NCBI GenBank assembly: GCA_033977485.1
Contig: CM066989.1
Coordinates: 97,979,887 to 98,043,886 of the forward strand
Direction: 5' to 3'
Length of the DNA: 64,000 nucleotides
DNA from: Hydrangea macrophylla
Lineage: Eukaryota; Streptophyta; Magnoliopsida; Cornales; Hydrangeaceae
Part shown: piece after piece, positions 37,140 through 48,342 of the stretch
Numbering within the stretch: position 1 is the first letter of the stretch
How the letters are laid out: each line of letters begins with the position of its first letter
Translations under genes and position numbers: made by a program
Notes under the pieces: generated by a model
Told to the model about the DNA's origin: nothing
The model's input: only the letters and a program-made list of their open reading frames with translations
Database searches by the model: none

Positions 37140-39062
37140 GTCTTAGGTGGTAACCCTTTCATTAACGGTTATGCAATCATTAGTTCGGTGCTTATATGTT
37201 CAATAGATACTCTATGTTTCTGAACTTCTTCCTTAACGACAAGTTATCTTAACTCCACATGCTTAGCACCATTGGAATATTTGTCGTTCTTGGAGAAAAA
37301 AATTGTTGCGGCGCTATCACAATAAATTCTCAGCAGCTTGGCAATTAAGTCTACAACTCCAAGTCTTGAGATAAAATTCCGCAGCCACAATCCATGAACA
37401 GTGACCTCAAAGCATGCCACAAATTCGGCTTCCATAGTGGACAAGCAGTGATAGTTTGCTTTGCACTTTTCCATGAGATTGCTCCCCCAGCTAACAAGAA
37501 CAAGTAACCAAAAGTGGACTTTCTACTATCAATGCATCCAGCAAAGTCTGAATTTGAGTAGCCAACTACCTCCAAATGTTCAGACCTCCTAAATGTGTGT
37601 TATCTTTCATTCCTTGCAAGTACCTCATTACCTTCTATTCAGCCTTCCAATGATGCATTCCAAGATTGCTTTGGTATCTTTATAACATACCAACATCAAA
37701 ACTAATATCTGGCCTGGTACAAGTCTGGGCATAGATTAAGCTTCCAACCGCAGAAGCATAAGGAATCTTTTCCATTATTCTTTGGGCATTGCATAAAGCT
37801 AAACTTATCCCCTTTTTGAATAGGGGCATCACTAGCGGAACATTTTTCCATATTGAATCTCTCTAGAACTCTCTCTATATATGATTTCTGAGACAATCCC
37901 ATCAATCCATGTGATCTATCTCGGAATATTTCAATTCCTATCACATAAGTTGCCTCACCCATATCTTTCATTTCGAAGTTCTTTGAGAGAAACTTCTTAG
38001 TTTCGTGCGATAGAGCAAGGTCACTACTGGCAAACAATATGCCATCAACATATAGAATAAAAAATATGAACTTACTCCCACTAACCTTTAGATATATACA
38101 CTGATTAACAGTATTTTCCTTAAAACCAAACGAATAGTATCATTAAACTTAAGATACCATTGGCGGGAGGCCTGCTTAAGTCCATAAATTGACTTTTTAA
38201 GTTTGCAAGCCAAGTGTTCCATTCCCTTTAGTATGAACCCTTCAGGTTAATCCATATCGACCTCTTCATCTAAACTCCCATTCAAAAATGAAGTTTTCAC
38301 ATCCATCTGATGTAACTCTAAATCATAATGAGCTGCTAATGCCATAATGATTCTTAGAGAATCCTTCTTGGATACAGGAGAGAAGGTTTCTTTATAATCA
38401 ATGCCTTCTTTTGGAGTGAAACCTTTGGCTACTAGTTGGGCTTTATGTCGTTCAATATTTCCGTTTGAGTCGTGATTGGTCTTAAAGACCCACTAACAGT
38501 CGACTTTTCTTTCATCTTTGGGCAATACAACGAGATCCCAGACATCATTATGCTCCATTGATTTCAAATCATCTTTCATGGCATTAATACAATTAGCATA
38601 ATCAACACTTTCTATGGCATGTATAAGTGAAGCGGATCTTTAATTTACTTGTCCCTATGTCAAATTCAGATTCTTGTAGATACACCACGTAATCATTCAA
38701 AATAGCAGATTCTCTTTCCCTTTAGGATCTTCGTAATGCTATTCTTTGTTGTTCTTCTACTGTTGGTTCATTGGTGACAATCTCACTATGGAGTGGTTAT
38801 TCATTCATTTGTTGTTCAACATTGTTAGGATATTAAACAATTGTAGGAACAACAGATTCCTCCGAAGTTATGGGTAATTGGACTTGTACCCTAACTTCTT
38901 CAATAACCACATTTCGTGATTCACCACCCCCACTGATTTTACCATTTTCAATGAATTTGGCATTACCGTTTTCCACAATTCTTGTACTATGGGTAGGATA
39001 GCAAAACCATTATCCCTTGGATTTTTTTAGGTAACCAATAAAGTAACCACTACTTCTCTATA
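37140..39062 (-). pseudogene. Ty1/copia pol remnant (integrase end, reverse transcriptase, RNase H)
   Basis: Broken minus-strand frames read in copia order. RNase H lies at about 37244-37575 ('STMEAEFVACFE', 'IYCDSAA', 'FSKNDKYS'). Reverse transcriptase lies at 37600-38530 ('FEMKDMGEATYVIGIEIFRD', 'GLSQKSYIERVL'). Upstream remains reach 39062, where a different LTR fragment begins. Several stops and shifts are present. The RT active site reads YVDG rather than the usual YVDD (38038-38049), so a catalytic aspartate is lost. The 5' half with gag is missing. Confidence 0.8.
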
Positions 39063-40215
39063 ATGGTCACGCCCTAGAACCACCCATATGGCTCTAGGAC
39101 ACGTGGCACGCCACCAAGGAACCCCGAATACTCCTAAAGGTCCATTAACAATCATAAAATATAGAGTTATAAAAAGTTTTCCCATTTAAAATACTTGTAA
39201 AACATTTCATTTTGAAACAGGGAAATCCTGCCGATTGATCGGGACCCAGTCGACTGTATTGGAAACTACAATTCGGTCGACTGACTCATGCCCGGTCGAC
39301 TGTGAATGCCAAAGTCCGGTCGACTGTACGATGCTGTTACAGATAGTTCTATTCTAAACACGAATCCAGTCGACTGGATTAGAAAGCAGTCGACTGCATT
39401 TATGCAGCAGACCCCATTTTGCAACAACTCTAATTTTAAGTCAAAACCCACCAAATACCCGCAACACCTGATAAACACGACTAAATGCAACGTAATCAAC
39501 TTGTACGAACACAGACCAAACAAAATACAACAACCACAAGTTATCTAGTTAAAGTTATTACAAGTTTTGAGCCTGGATTAAGAACGGGTACAACATTAAA
39601 ACAAGTTCTACTAGTTAAACGTTTACACATGGAAATAACATAAAACTACTCCAAGGTTCCCCGTTCTTCCCATGCCTGTCGAATCATCACTTCGGGTCCT
39701 CGCATGCATGATCACCTACAATGGTTATTCAATAATCATTACAGTATATAAGTTATATGCTTGTGAATGATAGTAATTGAAAACATAGACTAACAACTAG
39801 TCATAATCCACCAAATTACATTCAACTATAGTCGCCGGGAATACATGTGTTGTCACCCTCAAACCCGGTTCGCGATTCCACCACTGAATCTCCCACGCAA
39901 CCGGTACGTACCCACGCCTCTTCTTTCAGACGGGCAATACCCAATAGCCTATGGCGGCTCAATATTCAACGCACGTGATGAACAACTCAAGTATCCCATT
40001 GACCCAATTAGACAACTTAGCATGCTCAAATATGTTCATCACACCATGCTATTGCTATACAAAATGGGTCTTATTAACCACATGGGTTTGCCTAACAATG
40101 ACTATACAAGCTAAGTTACACAAGTAAACATGCTTAGCATCCAAATGAACCAAAACGAGCATCAACCTATTGAATCCCTAATTAGTATCACTCACCTTAT
40201 AGTATTCGCCCCTGT
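39063..40215 (-). mobile_element. LTR fragment related to the gypsy element LTRs
   Basis: Its opening 'ggctctaggacacgtggcacgccacc' parallels the start of the LTR at 41398. It then carries six GTCGAC sites at 39249, 39276, 39295, 39319, 39369 and 39389, the motif seen in arrays in those LTRs. Text near 39720-39740 ('tacaatggttattcaataa') matches the LTR at 42155-42175. The outer end is missing. It interrupts the copia relic. Confidence 0.65.
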
Positions 40216-41164
40216 AGTACCTGTATTTTCTGTTTTATTTTATTAATGAACTTCGAATCTGCCGGACTGTAATTGTACCAGTAAATTCTATTTTAAGTCG
40301 CGTCCTTATATTAATACGGCTTTTATAATTTTTAAATGTCGTTGATTTTATTAATATTAGCAATATGTATATTTATATTAAGTTTTATTTTTGTCACATG
40401 TTAATTAGACTCAGATTGTATTTAAAACTTGGATCAATAACATAGACTCGGACTAAGACTTACACGCGAACCTGTAACAATACCAGTGTTTCACATAAAA
40501 TTTTGTGCACACACGTATTTCAAGACGGTCATTGACGACATCCTATTGACGCGTTTTCTTATCACACCCAAGTGTAGGTGATCGTACAAGTAATAAAGTT
40601 CTGGAAGTCTAGGTCGAACCCACAGGAAACGGAATAAAATTTTATAAAGTTAGGCAGATAACTATTTTGTCACTAAAAAGAAAATAAAAGATGATGGATT
40701 TTTGTGGGGTTTTACTAAACTGCTAATTTTTATATTTTTGCAATAAGAGTAATTAAAGCTATTTTTTCCTAATTAGTTTACGGTAAAGATTTTCACAGTG
40801 CAAAATAAATTGACTAAAATACTAGTAAGAAAAGGAAGAAAAATAAATAAAAGCTAAATTTTTGTGAGATAAACTTTTTAGATTTAATAATAGCGAAAGA
40901 TGGAAATAATACAGATATTTAAGCAAAACTATTATAAAACAGTAAATATTAATTAACTAGGGGGAAATGATTTAAAGGAATTGGGAATATGCAAACCAAC
41001 ACTAGATCCCACAACTTTTGTGCATTTGAAAAGCATTTGGCATTTAAGACCGCAGAGTCATTCTTTATTTAAAAATTAACTTTCATTAGTCAGGGTCATA
41101 TCAAGTGTGTCAGGTTTGATATGAAACGACGTCGTTTGGTTTAAAGAAAAATAAAAATGCAATT
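40216..41164. other. AT-rich stretch, probably retrotransposon-derived
   Basis: Contains 'gtgtaggtgatcgtacaagt' followed by 'cgaacccacaggaaac' near 40573-40635, wording found in non-coding parts of plant LTR elements. No open frame of note was found. Confidence 0.35.
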
Positions 41165-41250
41165 GGGCAGTAGCCAGGTTCGAACCGTGCCCACCGCGGA
41201 CGTGGGTTATTCGGCGTCCAATCCCCACCACTCTGCCACTACACAATTGC
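41165..41250 (-). ncRNA. tRNA-derived SINE-like unit with Pol III A and B boxes
   Basis: On the minus strand a box A match, TGGCAGAGTGG (41238-41228), is followed about 42 bases on by a perfect box B, GGTTCGAACC (41186-41177). That is the order and spacing of an internal Pol III promoter. The ends do not form a tRNA acceptor stem and no anticodon arm is convincing, so a SINE head is more likely than a tRNA gene. The body would run left to about 41075. Confidence 0.55.
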
Positions 41251-41397
41251 CTATCCATTATTGGATAGAAATATATATAAACACATATTTGAAATATTAA
41301 CTTTGTCATATGAGTTGTTTGAGTATGCTACGTGTTTTTTATGACAAAAGGCATAGTTTGACAATCCACATAATTAGGCTTTTTATTTCAAATATGT

Positions 41398-43526
41398 TGT
41401 CACAGCCCGGTCCCACAATAGCGGAACCGGAGCCCGTGGCACGCCACCGAGGCTAAACCAATTCATTAACGTTCCCAAAAATTAGTTTGAAGAACACACG
41501 CAGCGGAATAAACAAGTCATTTTGAAAACTATTCGTCCAGTCGACTGATCCTCAGACCCAGTCGACTGATCCTGGTCCAGCAGAAAGTTGGGTTTTAAAA
41601 CACCATCCAGTCGACTGCTTTCTACACCCAGTCGACTGGGGCTTCAAAATTTCAGTCGACTGATACGGTCCGGTCGACCGAAGTCCAGCCTGAACAAAAT
41701 ATCTGAATTGAAAACATGATCCAGTCGACTGTGTCGAGGACCCAGTCGACTGATCCTCAAATAAAAGGTGTAGTGAGTTGCTGAAAACAGAGGCTCCAGT
41801 CGACTGTTTTCTCAACCAGTCGACTGATTTATGGCAGCTTCTCATTCTGCAGAGTTTTCTAAGTTTAAAAGCTTTTGAATTCGAACGGCGATCAAACACA
41901 CACTTCCAAAAGTACTCCAAAAACAATCCTAACTGTATTAACATATTACCGAAGCACAGTTACAACATGTTACTAACTATTACAACATTTTAGATTCATT
42001 CTAACATACCAAGTTAAACATAACTAAAAACCATAAAAATTCTTATTACAACATTCCTATCGTCCCAAAACTACAAGATTAACGTTCAAGTTGCCTTCTA
42101 AAAGAACTCCCAACCCACGTGCTCACTTCTGCGATTCCTCGCCAGCATTTATACCTGCAATGGTTATTTGAATAACCACACATATTTCAATTTGTTTAAG
42201 CTAATGCTTAGTGAATAAAACAACATATGCACATGAATGATAAACATGTCCGCATTCACATCTCTACAATTCATACTAGTCGCCAGAGACTCACGTGCCC
42301 GTCCATACTCCCAATCCGCGACTCCTCACCAATAAGTCCACGCGAAAGGGTAAGACCCACGATTCTTCTCTTCAATCGTGCGACCTTAATGCCTATATCG
42401 GCTCCACAAAATGGCACGGTGACCACGTGCTCCTTCTGACCCAAATAAGCAACTTAACATGCTCAAATACATATCACCATGCTCGCGGTAATCAAAACAT
42501 TTCATCGTGCTATTGGGCCTACTTATCAATATAAATGCCCAATATGAACTACACAAGATATCTCTAAGTATTAATACATGCTATTCAAACATAACATGAA
42601 TACATATCAAGAAACCATTCCAAAAATATAGTTGAATAACTCACCTCCGATTTACGCGCTTAAAATATGATCCAAAGAAAACCCGTGCACAAAGAACGTG
42701 CAGAAGTCCGTCTAGTACAATTCCTATGAATCAAAATTCCATTTATCAACTTTTATGAAAAATTCTAGAAAAAGACTTTTCGGAAAACTTGGCCAAACAA
42801 GTCCTAACATATATCAAAACGAAGCTCTTACCTCGAGGAGCTCGAATATGAAATCTAGGAGAAAATAGACTGACGGAAGGTCGTCGTTTGGCGTTGCAAA
42901 GCTCTAAACTCCTAAAATCTCCCTTGGCCTCCTTCTTGAACTTAGGTTAAGAGTTGTAGAAAAATCTAAAGTCATCTCTATCTATATATAGGCAAAACTC
43001 TCGGGAATTACGTTTACCTCCCCACGAGTTTCCAAAACTCCTAATTAGTCTCTGAAACTTTCTATACAGCTTATTCATATCTTTACGAGTGAAACTTCGA
43101 AATTATAAAAGTTTTCAACTAAGTTTCGTTTGGTCGCTAAAACGCGAATTTCTATATGACGTTTCCGAAGTTGCTAATTAGCCTACTAAATTAATAGCGT
43201 GTTCATTCGTTCTCACCAGGATACTAAATCTAACAACAGAAATATATTCTAAGCCAGAAAATAATACAGATATTGCAATACACAGGTAAACATTTATTTT
43301 CAGATAAACATTTAAAGTGTTTCACGGTGACCGTCTCATACTCGGAGAGACTTCACAACAACAAATCCTCAATCACCACAGTTTCAGAGGGTTCTCTAAT
43401 ACAGACACCCAAATCAACTCGTGAGTCAAAACTCACCCAAACATGTGTCACAAGACACGCCACATCACATTATCATGCATGACAATGTAATGCAAATGAC
43501 ATAACACAAATGTGGGTGTTATAATA
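41398..43526 (-). repeat. 3' LTR of the gypsy element
   Basis: The plus-strand text begins TGTCACAGCCCGG; on the minus strand the LTR opens TATTATAACACCC immediately after the purine tract. The expected TG start reads TA, a single transition. The palindrome array (41539-41825) lies near the U5 end. Confidence 0.9.
41539..41825. repeat. Five pairs of the palindrome CAGTCGACTG in the 3' LTR
   Basis: GTCGAC cores at 41540/41561, 41610/41631, 41655/41673, 41724/41745 and 41799/41819. Within-pair spacing is 21, 21, 18, 21 and 20 bp. Nearly every copy extends to the 10-bp perfect palindrome CAGTCGACTG; one is CGGTCGACCG, also perfect. The same array is in the 5' LTR (48484-48770). Confidence 0.95.
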
Positions 43527-43545
43527 CTCTCCCCCTTAAAAGAAG
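43527..43545 (-). promoter_or_regulatory. Polypurine tract of the gypsy element
   Basis: Minus strand reads CTTTTAAGGGGGAGAG directly before the 3' LTR, the standard primer for plus-strand DNA synthesis. Confidence 0.85.
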
Positions 43546-43565
43546 TTTGTCCCCAAACTTGTACC

Positions 43566-44052
43566 TCATGTCTCAAAAAGGTGCGGATACTGAGTACGCA
43601 TCTCATCTTCTATTTCCCACGTCATCTCTTCCGTAGTTTGGCTACGCCATAACACTTTCACTTTCGGTATTACTTTGTTCCGTAAGACTTGATCCTTCCG
43701 ATCCAAGATCTTTATCGGATACGCAACATACGTCAAATCACTCTGAATCTCATTCGATATCGAAGTCATAACTTGATCTCTATCCTCCACTAAGTGTTTA
43801 CGTAGCAATGATACATGAAACACGTTATGCACTTGAGCATACTCACTCGGCAATTTCAAACGATAAGCTACGAGTCCAACTCTCCCAATAATCTCAAAAG
43901 GTCCTACATACCTCGGGTTGAGTTTCCCGTATCTACCAAATCTGGTTATTCCCTTTGAAGGTGACACCTTCAAAAACACCAAGTCTCCTACATCGAATTC
44001 CAACGGCCGTCTGCGCTTGTCGGCATAACTCTTATACCTACGTACTCTGGGC
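43566..44052 (-). pseudogene. Gypsy integrase C-terminal and chromodomain-like region
   Basis: The frame contains the integrase C-terminal fold ('GDLVFLKVSP', 'LNPRYVGPFEI', 'YRLKLPSE', 'VFHVSLLRK') followed by a chromodomain-like end ('LDRKDQVLRNKVIPKVKVLW', 'TWEIEDEM', 'YPHLF'). Chromodomains in this lineage are thought to steer integration to heterochromatin. Its frame is offset from the integrase core by a small deletion near 44050 (about 2 bp), so it would not be translated with the rest. Confidence 0.85.
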
Positions 44053-44679
44053 TGTCAGTAATCGTTGTCTAATTACCTTTATCTTATCCGTTGTTTCTTG
44101 TACAATTTTCGGCCCTTCAATCATTCTTTCTCCCACCTCTGTCCAACTAATCGGTGAACAACATAGACGACCATATAAAGCTTCATAAGGAGCCATCCCA
44201 ATACTCGACTGAAAACTGTTGTTATACGCGAACTCAATTAACGGTAGGTGGTCTTCCCAATCACCTTGAAAATCAAGTACACATAAACAAAGCATGTCTT
44301 CCAAAATCTGGATCACTCTTTCTGATTGACCATCGGTCTGAGGATGAAAAGCGGTACTAAAATGCAATTTGGTACCCATTGCTTCTTGCAAGGCTCTCCA
44401 AAACTTCGATGCAAAACTACTATCCCTATCCGAAACGATAGAAACTGGGATACCATGTAGTCTAACAATTTCGCGAATATACAACTTAGCTAACGTCATT
44501 GGCTTAGTTGTTCGGATTGGTAAGAAATGTGACGACTTCGTCAAACGATCAACGATCACCCAAATAATAGTGTTCGATCTCTTCGACCTCGAAAATCCAC
44601 TAACAAAATCCATTGTTATGTGTTCCCATTTCCACTGGGCTATCGGTAACGGTTGTAACAATCCCGAGGGTACTTGGCG
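44038..44679 (-). pseudogene. Gypsy integrase catalytic core
   Basis: The DDE core is visible: first Asp in 'HITMDFVSGF', second in 'IVSDRDSSF', and Glu in 'HPQTDGQSERV' at the expected 35-residue distance. Target-joining and host-factor regions ('EDHLPLIEFAYNNS', 'APYEALYG') follow. It is in frame with the upstream part but separated by the TAA at 44680-44682. Confidence 0.92.
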
Positions 44680-46644
44680 TTAGGCCTTTACTTGTTGACA
44701 ACTAGTACAACGCGAAACATAATGTGCTATTTCTCTCTTCATTCCCGGCCACCAATAAACATGTCTCAAGTCTCTATACATCTTGGTGCTTCCCGGGTGA
44801 ACGGTATACTTTGTGTTGTGTGCTTCCTCTAGGATGTTTCGCTTTAACTCTTTCTCACTAGGTACACAAATTCTACCCCTCAGTCTCAACACATTGTTCT
44901 CAAACGTAAATCCCGGTTGTTTGCCCATTGGAATCTCATCATAAATCTTCTTCAAAGCCACGTCTTGAAGTTGTTTCTCCGTGATCTCGTGAATCAAGAG
45001 TGGTTGTGCCACAATCGTCGACATCAATCCACCTTCAATCCTCGGAATCACCTCAAGCTCCATATTCTCCATATCTCGTATCAATTCTTTCTGAGAAGTC
45101 AAATCTGATACGGTGTTGGTTGGTACCTTACGACTAAGAGCATCGGCGACGACATTCGCCTCGCTCGGATGATACTGAATTGACAAGTCATAGTCCTTCA
45201 TCAACTCTAACCATCTCCTTTGCCTCATGTTCAAATCTCGTTGTATAAACAGGTACTTCAAACTCTTGTGATCCGTATAGATCTCACATTTCTGTCCGTA
45301 TAGATAATGACGCCAAATCTTCAATGCAAAAATCACGGCGGCCAATTCTAGATTATGAGTTGGATAATTCTTCTCGTGCGGTCTAAGTTGTCTCGACGCA
45401 TATGCAATGACTTTATCACCTTGCATAAGAACGCAACCTAAACCTCTATATGAAGCATCACTGTAAATAATAAATCCTTCAGTTTCTGACGGAACGGCTA
45501 AAATTAGTGCTTTCACTAGTCGACCTTTCAACTCTTGAAAACTTTCTTCACATTCCGGACTCCATACAAAAGCAATATCTTTCCTCATTAACTGTGTCAT
45601 CGGCATTGCTATACGCAAAAAGTCTTTTACAAATTTCTGATAATACCCAGCTAATCCTAGGAAACTTCTGATGTCTGTCACATTCGTTGGTCTCACCCAG
45701 TTGGTAACGGCTTCTATCTTCTGAGGGTCTACAGAAACTCCTTTTGCCGACACTATATGTCCAAGGAAAGCTATCTCGGTCAACCAAAACTCACACTTCT
45801 TCAATTTGCCGAATAATCTCTTCTCACGCAATCGTTGTAAAGCTAATCGTAAATGATGCTCGTGATCTTCAACGCTTTTGGAGTAGATTAGGATGTCATC
45901 TATGAACACGATAACAAACTCATCTAAATAATCATTGAAAACACGGTTCATCAAGTCCATGAAAGCAGCTGGTGCATTAGTCACTCCAAATGGCATAACC
46001 AAAAATTCAAAGTGACCATATCGAGTCCTGAAAGCTGTCTTCTCAACATCTTCCTTTTTGACTTTCAACTGGTGGTAACCGAATCTCAAGTCGATCTTCG
46101 AAAATACCTGAGCCCCTTGTAACTGATCAAACAAGTCATCTATTCGCGGCAACGGATACTTGTTCTTGACTGTCAACTTATTCAACTCTCGGTAGTCGAT
46201 GCACATACGCATTGTTCCATCTTTCTTCTTCACAAACAAGACTGGAGCTCCCCACGGCGAAACACTCGGTCGAATAAAACCCTTCTCAAGTAGTTCTTGT
46301 AACTGAACCTTTAATTCTTTCAACTCTATCGGTGCCATTCGGTACGGCGCTTTAGATATCAGTTGTGACCCTGGTACTACTTCTATTGTGAACTCAAGTT
46401 CTCTTTCAATCAATACGTCGGGTAACTCATCGGGAAAAATATCTGGAAATTCTCGAACTACTGAAATGTCTTCTATTAGTGGCCCAAGAACTCGCGTGTC
46501 GACAATTGAACATAAGAAACCCGAACAACCCTTCTTCAACATCTTACTTGCTTGTATCGCCGATATCAAGTACGGCGGTACGATCACTCCCTTACCCTGA
46601 AAAGTAAACTCTTCTCGCCCTGACGGATAGAAACTAACCCGTTT
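44680..46644 (-). pseudogene. Gypsy reverse transcriptase, RNase H and integrase zinc domain
   Basis: The reverse transcriptase includes '[20 protein letters not shown]', '[12 protein letters not shown]', '[13 protein letters not shown]' and an intact FIDD catalytic box. RNase H follows ('IYSDAS', '[12 protein letters not shown]', 'TDHKSL', 'VVADALSR'), then the integrase H2C2 zinc domain ('[11 protein letters not shown]', 'CTSCQQ'). The long frame is intact from 46587 to 44680; a TAG at 46642-46644 cuts it from protease and a TAA at 44680-44682 from integrase. Catalytic residues are preserved. Confidence 0.95.
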
Positions 46645-47001
46645 CTATTCACAATCGATTCTGGCTTGATTAACCGACAACCAATCCATACCCAAGATAA
46701 CATCAAAGTAATTCACTGTCAACGGAATCAAATCAATGCTCAAAACTTTATCACCTATCTTGATCTCACATGACTTGAATATCGAAGAAGTAACTAGCGG
46801 TTCACTACTAGGCAATGATACACACAAGTCATATCCTAACGGTTCTGACTTAACAGTTAAATGCTTAACAAAATCACGTGATACGAATGAATGCGTTGAA
46901 CCAGAATCCATAAGTATACGTGCAGGATACGAACAAATAGGAAGAATACCTGATACGACAGTATCATCTGTATTCCCCGGCCTAAGCTGGAAGTATCGTC
47001 C
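46645..47001 (-). pseudogene. Gypsy aspartic protease
   Basis: The active-site loop MDSGSTHSFVS is intact at about 46911-46879, and 'VILGMDWLS' gives the usual flap/C-terminal motif. It is in the same frame as reverse transcriptase. It is bounded by stops at 47002-47004 (TAA) and 46642-46644 (TAG). Confidence 0.9.
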
Positions 47002-48112
47002 TTGTTATTGCGCGACTCCTTTCCCTTTATCCACTCGAGGTTCTACCCTTGATCCGCTTGGCACACTCGATGCCCCGGCACTTATTCCCGGTTGTCTCTT
47101 ACTCGGACAGTTCTTTGCTATATATGTGTCCCGGTTGTCCACACTCAAAACATTTTCCTCTCGTTTCTGGGTTGTAGCTCTTCGTATTCGGAAAGTTATT
47201 TGGTGTGGTCGAGTTTGCATTCAAAGGACAATTTCGGGATATGTGTCCTAACTTCTTGCAAAAGTAACAGGTGCTCAATTGGTAGCAAGTTCCTCTGTGT
47301 CGCAGGTTACATGTTGGACACAACGGTCTCAAGTCCCCCATGAACATACTCCCTCCTTGGCTACTCATATTCGATCCTGAACCTTGCGTGAACGGTTTCT
47401 TCGCATTCCCTTGACTCTTACCCCGACTGTCATTTGCTCTCTTCCCTTGTTGTCCCTGTCGATATCTGTCGACACTTTTCTCAGCAATACAAGCAGCTTC
47501 CTCAATGAGAGAAACGGTCGGGTGTTGTAACATATCCACACGGCCACGGATATTCGCTCTAAGCCCTTCCTCGAACTTACGAGCTTTATCCCTATCAGTC
47601 GGAACGGTAGTTTTCCCAAATCGTAACAAGGCATTGAAACGAGAAACATACTCACCCACGGTCATATCTCCCTGAACCAAACTCGCAAACTCTTGGCGTT
47701 TCTGAGTATAAGCAGATTGCGGAAAGAAACGTTTGTTGAATTCTTCTTTAAATGCTTCCCACGTGGTCGACTTTCCTTGTTCAAGCACGTTGTTCCACCA
47801 ATCCAAGGCTTCGCCCATCAACGTATCGGATGCGCATAAAATTTTCTCCTCGTCGGTACATATTACCTGACGAAAATGTCTTTCCATGTCCATCATCCAA
47901 TGATCGGCCAAGTCTATGTCAACTTGTCCATAATACAAGGTCGGTTTCCGCTTATGAAACTGTTCCACGATTGTGTGTTGAGGTCGCGGTGCCAGTGGAG
48001 GCTGAACGTTCCTCTGTTCTCTTTCACTTACCGCTTGTATGAAATTTCCCACCATATTCACTATTTGGTCCATCCGCGAATGCGGTGACAATTCTCTTGG
48101 CTGATCCGCCAT
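47002..48112 (-). pseudogene. Gypsy Gag polyprotein (frameshifted in second zinc knuckle)
   Basis: Starts at ATG 48112. The retrotransposon gag domain is clear ('LMGEALDWWNN', 'EEFNKRFFPQSA', 'VGEYVSRFN'), followed by a basic linker and two CCHC knuckles ('CYFCKKLGHISRNC' and 'CFECGQPGH...'). Inside the second knuckle, at a TATATA tract near 47125, the frame changes: the last cysteine lies in another frame, consistent with an insertion of one or four bases. The original frame ends at 47099. The other frame runs to the TAA at 47002. Confidence 0.92.
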
Positions 48113-48342
48113 AATGTTTCAAATATTCCCCTGTTGAGTTCAATGCATAATGACCATGCATGCTATGCCACAATATAGATATATGTGCACAGTTCATCAC
48201 ACTCAACAAATGCTAACACATGAAGCATTTCTACAATGATAATAATTATCTTCACAATTACACACTCCACTCGACGTCACTCATCATATATATAACGTCA
48301 CTCGTTCCCAAGGCTCTAAACTTATGCTCTGATACCACTAAA
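48113..48342 (-). promoter_or_regulatory. Gypsy leader with tRNA-Met primer-binding site (48326-48337)
   Basis: On the minus strand TGGTATCAGAGC (48337-48326) follows the LTR by five bases, the exact plant initiator tRNA-Met primer site. The remainder to the gag ATG is a short untranslated leader. Confidence 0.92.

Noticed and set aside
41165..41250. Genuine tRNA gene
   Set aside because: A and B boxes are present but acceptor and anticodon stems do not form; SINE-like origin fits better.
41552..41944. Minus-strand frame with repeated QSTG, also in the 5' LTR
   Set aside because: The peptide repeat arises because the palindrome spacing is mostly a multiple of three; it lies in an LTR and lacks other protein features. 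The DNA motif is the real signal.
47752..48088. Plus-strand frames opposite gypsy gag
   Set aside because: Shadows of gag, without domains.
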